64,000 nt of DNA, taken from NCBI RefSeq assembly GCF_040183065.1, contig NW_027185502.1, forward strand, positions 261,501 through 325,500. Reading direction: 5' to 3'. The stretch is from Periplaneta americana (lineage: Eukaryota > Arthropoda > Insecta > Blattodea > Blattidae). The stretch's first letter is position 1. Every line of letters starts with the position of its first letter. Positions 11,070-21,564 of the stretch are shown here, in pieces. The translations under genes and the position numbers were made by a program. The notes below the pieces were generated by a model. It saw nothing but the letters and a program-made list of their open reading frames with translations, was not told the origin of the DNA and did not search any database.

Positions 11070-11275
11070 CTCCCCCCCACATACATTTCACCACATTTGA
11101 AACCTTTTCTGATAATCCTACTTGTCTGTGGTGTAATAATCATGATGAAGATCTGGAACACATTCTTCTATACTGTCCATCCATAAACCACAAAAGAAGT
11201 AAATTAAAATCATCAGTACCAGTTGCAGAAGACACAGCCCTCCAGTATATATTGACTACACCCCAACTCTGGCTA
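11070..11275 (+). pseudogene. LINE 3' coding fragment (zinc-knuckle)
   Basis: The plus strand reads DNPTCLWCNNHDEDLEHILL then YCPSINHKRSKLK. The pattern C-x2-C...H-x4-C is the terminal zinc-knuckle of LINE polymerases carrying RNase H. It is a short truncated remnant within a polymerase alpha intron, directly abutting the TIR element at 11276. Confidence 0.65.
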
Positions 11276-11773
11276 CTAAAGTCCCGTCGCTCTAATTTCC
11301 GGCAGCCAATCGCGTTGCAGGTCAGCTACATTTAAACGTGTGCGTATTGTGATTCGCTGATTCATTTCTTAAGGCTCGATAAATAGTTAATATAATCGCC
11401 CACCATTTTAGCTCTTTAGTTGGCGTTCGCAGAAAGCACACGAAGACGTTATTTGCTGCTCAATTATTTGCTGAATTACATTGCGTTTGATTTATTATCA
11501 TAGGAGTTACGACATGATAATGTTTAACTCCCGGATAGGTCAGTGGTAGAGCGCTGGTACGTTCAACCAGAGGTCCCGGGATCGATACCCGGCCCCGGAA
11601 CAATTTTTCTCTTCAAATTATTCAAATCTGCTTTACAGGGAGCTTCACCTGAAAGACTAGATTTGCAAAAATGGCTAATGATAATACCTACCTAGACTTT
11701 ATAGAGCCTTCACTTTCTAAGACGTAAGCAAAGAGGTGGAGTCACGCCGAAAATAACAGCGTCAGGACTATAG
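11276..11773. mobile_element. TIR-bounded non-autonomous element enclosing a tRNA-like sequence
   Basis: Ends match as imperfect inverted repeats, CTAAAGTCCCGTCGCT on the left and, read inward, CTATAGTCCTGACGCTGT on the right, continuing into TTATTTTCGG or TAATTTCCGG. The interior at 11528-11605 is tRNA-like. There is no protein frame and no clear target duplication. It looks like a MITE that has taken up a tRNA-derived sequence. Confidence 0.6.
11528..11605 (+). repeat. tRNA-like sequence (A and B boxes)
   Basis: Contains a D-arm-like TAGGTCAGTGGTAGAGCGC, a paired stem CTGGT/ACCAG and a T-arm-like CCGGGATCGATACCCGG. The acceptor stem pairs poorly and the anticodon loop lacks the usual U33, so this is a tRNA-derived repeat or tRNA pseudogene, not a working tRNA gene. 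Confidence 0.6.
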
Positions 11774-11837
11774 CAACAGGCATCTATAGTGAACACTGAT
11801 CAAAATATTCATTTCTCGTGAAAAACAACTGAATAGA

Positions 11838-11915
11838 CTACAGTGGACTTTATGTTATCAGCAAACAGCTGGATACATTAAGAAGACTGATCGATTGGAT
11901 TGATTGATTGAAACC
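11838..11915 (+). repeat. Retroposon 3' end with GATT-type tail
   Basis: Second copy of the sequence at 6720-6810 (CTACAGTGGACTTTATGTT then CTGGATACATTAAGAAG), ending in an imperfect (GATT)n array. Confidence 0.6.
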
Positions 11916-12043
11916 CTTTGAAGCTATTTTATACTAAAGTAATCTTTAAAATAAATTATTGCTGCATTAGTTTCTTTCCTGTCCCATGTAATAACAGAAT
12001 AACAGCCAATAGTACAGCAAACGAAACCAATTAGTTCACACAC

Positions 12044-12294
12044 CTTGTTGGTCTGTATGTTGGCTCTACGCAGTCTGCCAAGCTTGGACCACTGTGGAAT
12101 CTTGTTAACATTCATGCGGTGCCAGCCCATAGCCATGAAGTCGTGACCCATGATCAGGTCAGGGTCTAGCTTGGCCAGGAAGAAGCCCGGAAGGGGTTGT
12201 TCTGTGTCCATCCTCTCCAGCTTTGTGGAGAGGTAGCGTGATGATGCAGCATTGAAGTCAAATGGCCAGGCCATGTGTGATGGTCTCGTGAAGG
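12044..12294 (-). pseudogene. PolA1: DNA polymerase alpha exon (exonuclease-like region), with deletions
   Basis: Bounded by acceptor ATGTTGCAG and donor GTGTGT. It reads FTRPSHMAWPFDFNAA, STKLERMDTEQ, GFFLAKLDPDLIMGHD and RMNVNKIPQWSKLGRLRRAN, matching the exonuclease-like domain of polymerase alpha. Compared with the family, two or three residues are lost between LAKL and DPDL. The stretch after GHD (usually YGFELEVLLH) is replaced by a short out-of-frame FMAMGW, consistent with two compensating deletions. The exon is 251 bp and keeps its frame overall. Confidence 0.82.
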
Positions 12295-12369
12295 CTGCAA
12301 CATCATGCACAAATGTCACAATAGCAATTAAGTGAAAATTTCAGGTACAGAAAAATAAAATTACTATCA

Positions 12370-12495
12370 AAAGACCTTTAGGGAGGCCGAGACGTAGATG
12401 GGAGGATAATATTAAAATGGATTTGAGGGAGGTGGGGTATGATGATAGAGACTGGATTAATCTTGCACAGGATAGGGACAGCTGGCGGGCTTATG
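12370..12495 (+). mobile_element. RTE-type LINE 3' fragment, left part (split by insertion)
   Basis: Nearly identical to 54868-54985 in the RTE copy (GRPRRRWEDNIKMDLREVGY in the protein). It is cut at TTATG by the CR1-type LINE and resumes at 14344-14386 with the RTE terminus AATGAACCTTCGGGTTCCTT. Confidence 0.85.
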
Positions 12496-13655
12496 ATAAA
12501 CGACAGGCTACTGTACTAGTTTTATTGGACTATAGCAAAGCCTTTGATTCTGTTGACTTCGATCTACTATTGACTAAACTACAAACGCTACACCTTTCTG
12601 ATAGTGCTATCACCTGGATGTACTCCTACCTTACTGGCCGCCAGCAGCGTGTCATATCTAATAATCGTTTCTCATCCTGGCGTACTGTAGATACAGGAGT
12701 TCCTCAGGGATCAGTATTAGGCCCCTTGCTCTTCTCTATTTATATAAATGGAATTTCTAAATCATTTAAGCACTGTAGATATCAAATATATGCAGACGAC
12801 GTTCAATTGTATATTTCAGCGCGTCCTGATGCACTAAATGATAGCATTAATAGTCTTAATGAAGATCTTGATTCCATCTCTTCCTGGTCTCAACAATTTG
12901 GGCTTAACCTAAACGCATGTAAATCACAGGCTATTCTGTTCGCGAACCGTAGATTAATTCCTGAAGTCAACGACCTGAATATTCCACCTGTGAAACTGGA
13001 TAAAACAATCATCCTGTTTAGCTTTACCGTAAAAAATCTCGGAGTGCATTTCGAATCTAATCTTAGTTGGGATACGCATATTAAATATACATGTAAGAAG
13101 GCATTCTCTATTCTCCATTCACTAAAAAGATTGTATCATTATCCATCTAAATTAAAACAGACGCTGGTACAGACACTCATTCTACCTCACTTCGATTATT
13201 GCGACGTTTTGTTCAGTGATCTCAGGATTGATTCCGCCCAGAAACTACAGCGTGTTCATAACGCGTGCGTCCGCTTCATTTGTAATGTTCGATACTATGA
13301 TCATATCTCACCTTCTTTCGACAAGTTATCATGGCTTAGGTTACATGAGAGGAGAAATCTGCACTCACTTTCTCTCCTATATCGAATTATGCACACTTCA
13401 TCCCCCTCTTATTTATTCGCTCGTTTTCATATTCTCTCTCGCTATCATAATATTAATACTCGATCACAACGCGATAACACGCTAGAAATTCCACTTCACA
13501 CATCATCTCTGTATTCCTCATCTTTCACTGTTGCTACCTCTCGTCACTGGAACTCTCTGCCGCCTGAAGTCAAGGGCTGCCGAACATTGAAATCTTTCAA
13601 ATCCAAGTTAGAAAATTATCTTATGACGAGTTGCCAAACTAACTTACTATTATGA
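12496..13655 (+). CDS. CR1/L2-group LINE reverse transcriptase, C-terminal part
   Basis: Encodes the reverse transcriptase of a non-LTR retrotransposon. The open frame starts upstream at 12417 in RTE sequence, so the first 27 codons come from the host RTE and the rest from this LINE, making a chance chimeric frame. Motifs: LLDYSKAFDSVDF (motif A), TGVPQGSVLGPLLFSIYING (motif B), YADDVQLYI (catalytic Asp pair), then LGVHFESNLSWDTHI and the long C-terminal domain LQRVHNACVRFICNVRYYDH...WNSLPPEVKGCRTLKSFKSK, which is typical of CR1/L2/Daphne-like LINEs. The frame is open to TGA at 13653. Endonuclease and upstream parts are missing, so it cannot move by itself. Confidence 0.85.
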
Positions 13656-13854
13656 CAAGTGTTGTATTGCATGTTTCCACGTATTCACTTTTTTTTTATG
13701 TTCTAGTGATATTTAACTTATTTTATATTTTTGTTTTCATATTTTCCGATAATGGTATATCTCTAATGTGATAAGTTGAGCTATATATAAACATAATTTA
13801 CCTTACTGTGTATACTTAAAAATATTGTATTCATTGTATGCTTTGTACTGCACT

Positions 13855-13962
13855 ATTGTATTATTACTATTAGTATTATTATTACTATTAGGCCTGTTAT
13901 TATTATTTTATTTATTATTATTATTATTAATATGATTATCATCATTATTATCATTACTATTC

Positions 13963-14024
<62 letters not shown>

Positions 14025-14035
14025 CATCAATAATT
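13855..14035. repeat. ATT-rich microsatellite
   Basis: Long imperfect (ATT)n tract inside the LINE 3' untranslated region. Its uninterrupted core is at about 13967-14023. Confidence 0.9.
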
Positions 14036-14305
14036 TTCTTATTTTTTTATATACTTTGTAGGCCTCATTTATTTTTGACCTGCTGTTCACATTTTATTAT
14101 GCTTTTTTCTTTCTTTCTGTATGTTATATATTATGTCTGATTTCTTCTTACTTGTTGTTTACATTTTATTATTATTATCTTATTCAGTTTTGTGTGTACT
14201 TTGTAAATTTGTAGTGTTTCTATAACGCAGTTTTTACTCCTGGTTGAGTGTTAGAGAAGGCCGTATGGCCTTAACTCTGCCAGGTTAAATAAATCATTAT
14301 TATTA

Positions 14306-14342
<37 letters not shown>

Positions 14343-14343
14343 G

Positions 14344-14386
14344 TGAGGGCGGCAATGAACCTTCGGGTTCCTTAAAAGCCATTTGT
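14344..14386 (+). mobile_element. RTE-type LINE 3' end, right part
   Basis: Continuation of the split RTE fragment: GGCAATGAACCTTCGGGTTC then CTTAAAAGCC, the same terminus found at 36245 (minus) and 54990-55015 (plus). Confidence 0.8.
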
Positions 14387-14974
14387 AAGTATCGACACTG
14401 CCACCATAAAATTATATGAAAATTCTAGATACAGTACTGAAGGTAATATATTACATTCATGGAAAAGAGTGGAATGTCTATCTGCACTACTAACATAAAA
14501 TGATGTTAAAAGTATTATTAATTTTATTTGTGGACTAGAATGAAACTTCTATCAACATTACCACCACAAAAATATAGTGAAACTTCTGAGTACCAAAATG
14601 TTTAAACATTCTATTTATGGTTTACAATGGAACTAACTACTACTCACATCTTTCAACAAAAGGGAGAAGGATCCATTGAAAATATAAGACGCACAAACTA
14701 TACACTTGAACTTTATTCTGACACACATAATGTTAATCAAATGCCATTTAACAATGTTAAGAATTGAAATACCCACATGGGAAGATAATGACAAGTGCTA
14801 CCATCTTAGGAATTGTGCAGGAAGAAAATTGGGCAATGTTGCCAACTTCATTTCGAATAAGCCACACACTCGTATTTTTTACTTGTGTATTTCGGAAAAA
14901 AGTGTGCAGGGTATTTAAGAAAATGTGGTACAGTAAATATTTCACAGATCACACACTTTCCACAATAATAGGTA
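14387..14974. other. No gene seen
   Basis: AT-rich intronic sequence of the polymerase alpha copy. Open frames here overlap on both strands and match nothing I recognise. Confidence 0.5.
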
Positions 14975-14982
14975 CAGTCATG

Positions 14983-15238
14983 CAGGGTGCGAATTAACGG
15001 AGGGGATGGGGGGGGGGGATTTCCCCCCATTGAAAAGTTATCCCCCTCTCATAAATTTATATTAATATCCCTGCCAGGGATAACTTCTATATAATATAAT
15101 TGTTTTAATACGAGTATACTTTATAAAGTAGCTATAAAGTAAGCAAAGAAAATAATATTGATGTATTATCATCACCGGCAAGCTGACAACAATCAATAAC
15201 TTAGGAATTACATATATAATCTTAAGCCTGTTCATGAA

Positions 15239-15280
<42 letters not shown>

Positions 15281-15417
15281 GATCAAAATGCAAGACAAGC
15301 AACTCAGTGTGACCAAGCGTTGAGCTGTATCGAATGAGGGTAATAATAATTTTATGCACGGTATTCTCTATCTAGGATTCTATGCCTACCTCATCAGAAA
15401 TCTTAATTCGCACCCTG
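14983..15417. mobile_element. hAT-type MITE with exact 8-bp duplication
   Basis: Ends CAGGGTGCGAATTAA and TTAATTCGCACCCTG are exact inverted repeats. CAGTCATG flanks both sides (14975-14982 and 15418-15425), the 8-bp duplication of hAT elements. Inside are a G-run/C-run hairpin (15005-15030) and an (ATT)n tract (15239-15281). Confidence 0.88.
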
Positions 15418-15425
15418 CAGTCATG

Positions 15426-16100
15426 TCACGGCAATAAAAAGTTTCTTCTTTCTCCCTTTTTTTTTTTTTGGTAGGGGAGGGGTTGATCCCTTTCACCATG
15501 GGAGCACCACTAGTGTGAAGTGAAAGAAGTTTTTACAATACAAAAGTGTCCTAATAAGAAACAACGAAATGTTGGTCATGAACTGTAATTAATTTCCGAC
15601 TTTTGATAGCAAAACCACTCTTGCTTTGATTTATTATCGTGTATTTCTAGGTTTTTAAGGTAATAATCGTATGTATTTTTGTACATTTGGAATGTAGGCA
15701 CAAGGTAAGATATATGAAGTTCTCTTAATAAATTCATATGTCTATGTTTGAATTCAATTCAGCTGGGAATTCCGTATTTTGATGTTGAGAATAAGCTGGT
15801 TCAGGAATCTTCTGATTCGCTGATTTAATTTTTAAAGGACATGTCATGCAAGTCACTAGAGTCTTTTGTACATCCTGTTTTTCCACCTTTGCAGCTTCAG
15901 CTTTAGTTAGTTTGTGGGTTGAAAACTTTCCATAATTTTTTCTCTGAAAGATATACTCCTTCCACTCTCTTCAGCCTGCCCATGTAGATGACATATTATG
16001 GAGTCTTGTATAGTTTATAAAGTTTCACGAGTGAACCAAGTACAGTAATTTAATTAAATTCATAATTCAATTTCATTCGACTGCGAGGGGTGACAGCACT
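15426..16100. other. No gene seen
   Basis: Intronic AT-rich sequence. The polymerase alpha exon expected between WCKVEV and FTRPSHM was looked for here and not found. Confidence 0.45.
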
Positions 16101-16106
16101 GGCTTT

Positions 16107-16875
16107 TTTTTTTTTTTTAAATTTATTGAGTATGGCCCAACGAGTATAACTCATATGTAGGGGCTATACAAGAACATACATATGTTATACAATGTAATTG
16201 TAAAGTCATGAAACTACATTCTGTGAAAACAAACAATAACACAAGAATGTATGAAAGAAAGAAAGCAAAATAAGAACAAATAGTAAGATAACAAAGTTTT
16301 GGGCAGAAAGAAGAAAAAGTTTTAAACCATGAAATAAATAAATCAACTGAGAATTAAAATAAATAATCTTCCCAAAAACATATTAAAACACGGGCAATTT
16401 GGTAAAAGTTTATATTCTAAAGGAAGTTGGTTAAAAGTTGTTAAAAATGGTTAAGTCCTTTCATTCCATAAGTTACGGAGCTATGCTGAGAAAAAAATAT
16501 ATTGTCTTTTTGTCTTGTTAAATAAGTAGGCCTATGTACATCTTTATTAAACTGAAATGTAATATTATTATGTATTAAATTGTTAATAACTTCGTACATG
16601 AAAATAGCAGCACCTAATTTGATAATTGATTCAACTGGTAGAACGAAAGAAAATTGATATAGATATTTAACTGGAGTCAAATAATGAAAACCCAATAAAT
16701 TTCTTAAAGCTCTATTTTGAATAATTTGTAAAGGTCTCAAAGCAGTTTTCTTATTATGTCCCCAAATAAATGACATATACATTAAATGAGAATGGATAAA
16801 AGCATAATATCCATTCAAGAGACAAGATATAGACAAAGATCTTTTAAGCCTTTTCAAAATACCAGACATTGGAGC
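16107..16875 (-). mobile_element. LINE 3' fragment with poly(A)
   Basis: On the minus strand an open frame at 16869-16441 reads RLKRSLSISCLLNGYYAFIH then HLMYMSFIWGHNKKTALRPL, IIQNRALRNLLGFHYLTPV, the C-terminal domain of a non-LTR reverse transcriptase. A T-run at 16107-16121 is the poly(A) tail. The element is 5'-truncated and ends in 3' untranslated sequence. Confidence 0.65.
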
Positions 16876-17398
16876 AATTTTCTCAGACAGCCAAAATATG
16901 CTTATTTCATGTTAAATGGAAAGGCAGTTGTTGCGGGAAAGAGAAATGACCATTGTCTGCTTGCGCTGTTCCCTGGAAGTAGTCCTTGAAACTATGCATA
17001 CATTGTCGCCAAATGTCACAGGCACATAATGCTGAAGGGTCAAATATATAGAAATGTTCATGTATATCTTGTAACGAAAAAAAATTTACGTTTTGTTTGA
17101 AAGACAGAGTCTTTTTTCGTGCGAATTCTCCACGAAATCTGCTTTTTATTGAAAATATCATGATTATTGAAGTAATTTAATTGATTTCTATTAGTTTCGC
17201 GGATATATTCCACTTAATTTTGTACTTCCATTAAGGGAATTGCATGTTCCATGCATAGAATTAAGTTTTTAACACATTTCGCGTATATTGTTAATACTAA
17301 AAAATCACACCCCTATTTATAGCATGAGTATTAATTGAAAATGTTAAATAGTAAAAATACCAGCCCAGACATCTCCCTTTTGAATCTTTGGTACGCAC

Positions 17399-17531
17399 CT
17401 CGACTTTGCACCAGCAGACAGGTCCAGCCAGCAAGGCCCCACAGTAAATGCTCCAGTGCACTTGTATTGGTGCCAAACACATGGCTGAATACCTCGACCT
17501 GCAGATCACTTGGTACCATTGGCTGATTAGC
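17399..17531 (-). pseudogene. PolA1: DNA polymerase alpha exon (FSHVFGTNTS block), with deletion
   Basis: Starts after acceptor TTTATGTGCAG and joins the previous exon in phase 0 (VVYP to ANQPMVPSDLQ). It carries EVFSHVFGTNTSALEHLLW, a signature of polymerase alpha, then continues in another frame as PVCWCKVEV, which corresponds to the family's GPCWL...SWCKVE. Roughly twenty codons between these blocks are missing and the frame is broken. The likely donor is GTGCGT at 17398-17393. Confidence 0.75.
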
Positions 17532-18108
17532 CTGCACATAAACAATCAATGCTTGTTATGGTTGTTCATTTTACACTTAATGCAGAAATATTCCTCAGTC
17601 CAATTTGTATTCTAAGTAGAAAATGTCGTTATTATAATATATTATAACATTAAAAATGAAATGCAATAAAACTACTTTTATTACACAAAACTCGTGTAAG
17701 GTAAGAGAAGGAACCACTGGACAAAAAATTTGCAAGGAAAACGTATTTAAACCAAGGAAAGAAGTAGCAACAGTTAATTTAGAAATAGAACACGTCTGTC
17801 TTGTTGAATATTTATGCAAACTGAAAATTTTGGATTCGTCTATATACATAATCCCTCCTGAGCAAGCATGAGACAACCTGTGAACATACAAAAGCTAAAT
17901 CAGAGCTGTGAAAGATTTTACAAATTGGTATTATATTACATCTCCACAACAATTGTATGAAACCCATGAGTGATAACATTTCTCATTAGAAATGATGCCA
18001 AAATTTGGATCAGTCTGTTCGTGTATCTTTCTGTGAAACCACTACTTTTAATTCTGATTTCATGTAAGAATCAATGTCACGGAAAGAACTTTCCTTCCCA
18101 TTACTTAC

Positions 18109-18282
18109 AGGGTATACAACCTCTAGGTACTCCTGGAATATCAAATGCGTAGTTGCGTCAACTTTGCGGGATTTGAACTGCAGGATTTTGTGGCTTTCTG
18201 CTATCTTCTCATTGAACTCTTTGTACACATCCATCATGGTCACCTCTTCCTCTTTATCAGTCTTCGTTTTCATGTCATAATG
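18109..18282 (-). pseudogene. PolA1: DNA polymerase alpha exon (N-terminal domain), with indels
   Basis: The acceptor (GGCAG) precedes 18282 and the donor GTAAGT follows 18109. It reads VTMMDVYKEFNEKIAESHKI then LQFKSRKV and ends EYLEVVYP, matching polymerase alpha between its acidic N-terminus and the FSHVFGTNTS block. After FKSRKV the expected YAFDIP is present only in a shifted frame: one base appears lost, and about six or seven further codons before EYLEV are missing, restoring the frame. The first exons further upstream were not recognised. Confidence 0.75.
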
Positions 18283-18462
18283 CTGCCATGAACATCATCA
18301 TTATTATATGTTAGTTATGAATAAAATGCAGTCCTTATGAACATAAGAAGTCAAGCTATAATGTTATGAAGGAATCAATAAATTAACCGTATCTTAGTAT
18401 TTGGTTTTTCCACTACTTATTTTTGGTGCCATGAATTATTAGTGAATTTCCGTTTTTATGTA

Positions 18463-18847
18463 CAGTAGTGGCAAAAAAAACCGGACCGACCCTTGTAGCT
18501 GACTTCAGAGCCTTGTTCACTCCAGAGCCAAGATAGACTGGTAACTAAGACTTTCGTGGTTGAATCCTGCCTGGGAAGGAAACTTTTTTTGTTCCTTATT
18601 CAAATTTATTCCCAATACTTTTCGATTGCAGCGATATTTTACTACTTAATTAACTTATTATTCCCAGAACATGAATTTTACCAGCTTATTTTGTAATGAC
18701 TTTCGAAATGGGCTAAGTCAGCAGTCGAAACTACAACAATTTCAATAGATTACTCGCAATCTTGTGAATGCGGGCGGCATGCGCAGCAGTTCATTTCGGG
18801 GATTTTGATTATTCCGTCGGTCCGGTTTTTTTTTTTTTTGCCACTAC
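18463..18847. mobile_element. TIR-bounded element with tRNA-like interior
   Basis: Left end CAGTAGTGGCAAAAAAAACC continuing GGACCGAC matches, inverted, the right end at 18815-18847 (GTCGGTCCGG, T-run, GCCACTAC). The interior around 18505-18590 has a B-box-like GTGGTTGAATCC and a tRNA-like region. There is no protein frame. A TA precedes the left end but is not repeated on the right. Confidence 0.6.
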
Positions 18848-19095
18848 AAGGCCATAGGAGCCATATATGTTTTATAATAATTATAAACATTAAACTAACC
18901 TCTCAACTCGCGAAGAAATTCCTTGGAAGCTATGTATTTTCCAATTTTTCACCACACACACATTACGATATATTTGTATGATATGTATTAAGTTAACACT
19001 TCACCATTCACTGAAATATCACCCACCGAGCGTCCGCGCTTTTAATCACATCTTCTTCTTCTTCTTTTATTTTCTGACGCTATATCGATCCTCTT

Positions 19096-19455
19096 TCATT
19101 CGATTTTGGCGTCGTGTTTTGTGAGCACAATTTTCACTGTAATATCATAGTATATTGAGAGTCTGACTGTGTTTTTTTTTTTTTTTATATATATTTTCAT
19201 TTTACAGATTTTCATGAGGGTATATAAGAGTTTTCCTATCTGGATTTCATTTTCGACTAATATCTCTGGAATCTTCCAGGGTCCCAATCCTAGTTTTTGG
19301 CTGATGTCGTGTATTAGTTCGTCTATGGATTGTTTATGGAGTTGACATTGAAAGAACATATGGTTTATTTCTCCCAACTGTTGTTGGCACTCACACAATG
19401 GAGATTCTCCCCTTCCTATGAGATGCAGATATTTTGGGGTTATTGCTGCATTATC
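19096..19455 (-). mobile_element. LINE 3' fragment (zinc-knuckle and poly(A))
   Basis: The minus strand reads PKYLHLIGRGESPLCECQQQ then LGEINHMFFQCQLHKQSIDE. The C-x-C...H-x4-C pattern after an LI.......C is that of a LINE C-terminal zinc-knuckle. A T-run at 19171-19186 is probably the poly(A) tail. It lies close to the hAT MITE at 19491. Confidence 0.6.
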
Positions 19456-19490
19456 TTTTAATCACACAAGGAGACGAGGACGATCAACAC

Positions 19491-20681
19491 TAGCGATGGG
19501 TCGTTCATGAACGAACTAGTTCATTTGAACGACTCGTTCAAACGAACTGCTCATAGTTCGTTCATTATTTTTGAACTAATAGTTCATATACAGTTCACGT
19601 GTGCCGCACAATTGAACGAACGAACGAACACTGAATGGACTGAATTACCAACTGTAGTTGAATACATACGTGTAAAGTGACTTTGAGTTGTTTTGCGCTT
19701 GCATACTGAGTGATTAACAGAATTTTTTATAATAAATTGGGAAAGTGCGCACATTCGTGTTTTATAACTTTAATAGCGCTCAATGATACCGTACACATTT
19801 CTCTTCACCAAGTTCACACACGATTCACGATTCGTTCATTCGGGCTGTGCTGTGTCAGCTGTGTGGTGTGCTGTAGATGCAGTGCAGCCAACTCTACCAG
19901 ATAGGTTCCGACTAACTACTATAATCTCTGTACTATAGAATCTCCTAAACTGATGCGAAAATCTGCCAGGAAATAATGTTGTGTATTTAATTTTATAACT
20001 ATGTTTACTGTGAAGAATTAATCCACTTGAGTCAATATGTATTGTAAAAAAACTTAGAACTTTGACATAATTCACACAGCATTCAGCCAGCAGATGAATC
20101 CCTCTTCTATTTTAACACATTTGGGACCAATACCTGTTTTGTGCATGAATTAACGTATACAATTACAATTCACTGCATACAAGCATATTTTCCAGCTTTT
20201 ATGAAATTCAAATCTGTCAGAATCAGCAGTGAATTGGCAACACTGTGTAGATGTTCTGTCTTAATATTTCATAAAATAATCGATTAAAATATTATCTTGC
20301 AAGAAAAGATCGGTTGGTATGTTATTTATCTGCAATAAGGAAGGGAGAAGTTGTGTTTCAAGGAGACTTTTTTTTGTCCTAGTTGTCCGCTTTATATGAA
20401 GGGACAGGGAGGAAATGAGAGAAAGAAGGTTATGTTCGCTATTCTCTCACTATATCTTTAGGTCAGAACACATTGCTATGCCATCTGTTGACGATTTCAT
20501 TCACTACTTAGTGATACTGGCAACGAAGTGCGCACGAATGTGCGTTTTGTGCGATATTGAACTACTTAGTTCCTATTAGTTCATTTGTAAAATGAACGAA
20601 CTAGTTCATTTGAACGACTCAAGTTCGTGTGCGGGAACGAACGAACTAGCTCTTGACAATGAACTATTTCGCCCAACGCTA
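19491..20681. mobile_element. hAT-type non-autonomous element
   Basis: Ends read TAGCGATGGGTCGTTCA and, inverted, TAGCGTTGGGCGAAATAG. Flanks ATCAACAC (19483-19490) and TTCAACAC (20682-20689) match at 7 of 8 bases. Subterminal regions at both ends are rich in GAACGAACTAGTTCATTTGA, itself nearly palindromic. No transposase frame survives. Confidence 0.75.
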
Positions 20682-20689
20682 TTCAACAC

Positions 20690-21560
20690 ACTACTTTACA
20701 GTAGTACCAAGATATCATAATGTCCAGTAAAATCATTCCATTTCCTTAAGGTATGTATACTGTATGTAAATGAAGTAAAAATAACTGATATCAACAGCAC
20801 AGTACTTCTCATTTACCTATAGGTTACTTCTATTTATTTATTTACTTTGAATGCAAATGTCACCGGAAGACAGAATCACACCAGTTTACTTTTTCGGCCT
20901 TGTGAAGTTGGCTATCCATTACCACCTTCCTCAACGCATCATGCAGTCAGGAATAATTGATACTCATTGTTGCGATATCTTTTTAATTCATAACATACTG
21001 ATCGCGGCCAATATTTTATGTGACAATTTAGTATGTTATTAACTGTAAATATCCAACTTTTGTATAAATATCTATTAGTTGGACATTACTTATTTATTAA
21101 ATTCTATATCGCAAGGCTCGATGCTACATAGAGATTTTAATATGTCCGCCACGAATACTGAAGCCGAACTGTTCCGAACGGCATGAGGGAGAGATGCAGT
21201 GTTGCCAACTCAGAATTCCATTTACCGCTGCACAAGCTTAAAAAAACCGCTGAACTGTAGTTGAAAAACTCCATATTTTTCTTAACTCTTCACTTCCAAA
21301 TTTGAAATACAAACTATACAGTTTTAGGAGTTAGAGAATTTTATAAAAATGTAGACTAAATTATGGAAAGTGTGTGTCACTTTGTACATTCAATGTTCTA
21401 TGCAAAATCGTATGGATAATTAAATCTGAACATTTCAATATCACCTTACACCATTTAGACCGAGCTTTCCAATTATCATCGGCAACTTCTTCCACCCAAT
21501 CTTTCAACACATTATGTACGCAGAGCACCCTGGGGCTAGCATCTCTTACCCGCGGAAAAC
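20690..21560. other. No gene seen
   Basis: No convincing exon or repeat boundary. A small open frame at 20851-21042 has no family features. Confidence 0.45.
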
Positions 21561-21564
21561 ACAG

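Larger units (their letters stand above)
12496..14343 (+). mobile_element. CR1/L2-type LINE, 5'-truncated, nested in RTE tail
   Basis: A 5'-truncated copy starting inside the reverse transcriptase and ending in an (ATT)n tail. TTATG flanks both sides (12491-12495 and 14339-14343), a target duplication. The 3' untranslated part ends GCCAGGTTAAATAAATC before the microsatellite. The internal ATT-rich region at 13855-14035 expands the 3' part. Confidence 0.85.
7121..18282 (-). pseudogene. PolA1: DNA polymerase alpha catalytic subunit, decaying intron-containing copy
   Basis: DNA polymerase alpha is the nuclear B-family polymerase that works with primase to start DNA replication. Seven exons on the minus strand match the middle of the protein, from the N-terminal domain (FSHVFGTNTSALE) through the exonuclease-like region to just after polymerase motif A. 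Their order, phases and splice sites are right. Exons at 18109, 17399, 12044 and 8474 have internal deletions with frame breaks, and the segment between WCKVEV and FTRPSHMAWPF was not found. Exons at 10531, 9734 and 7121 are clean. Motif B onwards is not in the window, nor are the first exons. Loss of the motif A Asp means no polymerase could be made. Alternatives are collapsed or misassembled reads over a real gene. The identification is firm; the pseudogene status is inferred. Confidence 0.85.

Noticed and set aside
11528-11605. A functional tRNA gene
   Set aside because: D and T arms look good, but the acceptor stem pairs poorly and the anticodon loop lacks U33. It also sits inside a TIR-bounded repeat.
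12417-13655. One 412-codon protein
   Set aside because: The first 27 codons belong to an interrupted RTE element and the rest to a CR1-type LINE. The junction is an insertion site with TTATG duplication.
13908-14090. Poly-isoleucine protein frame
   Set aside because: It is only the translation of an ATT microsatellite.
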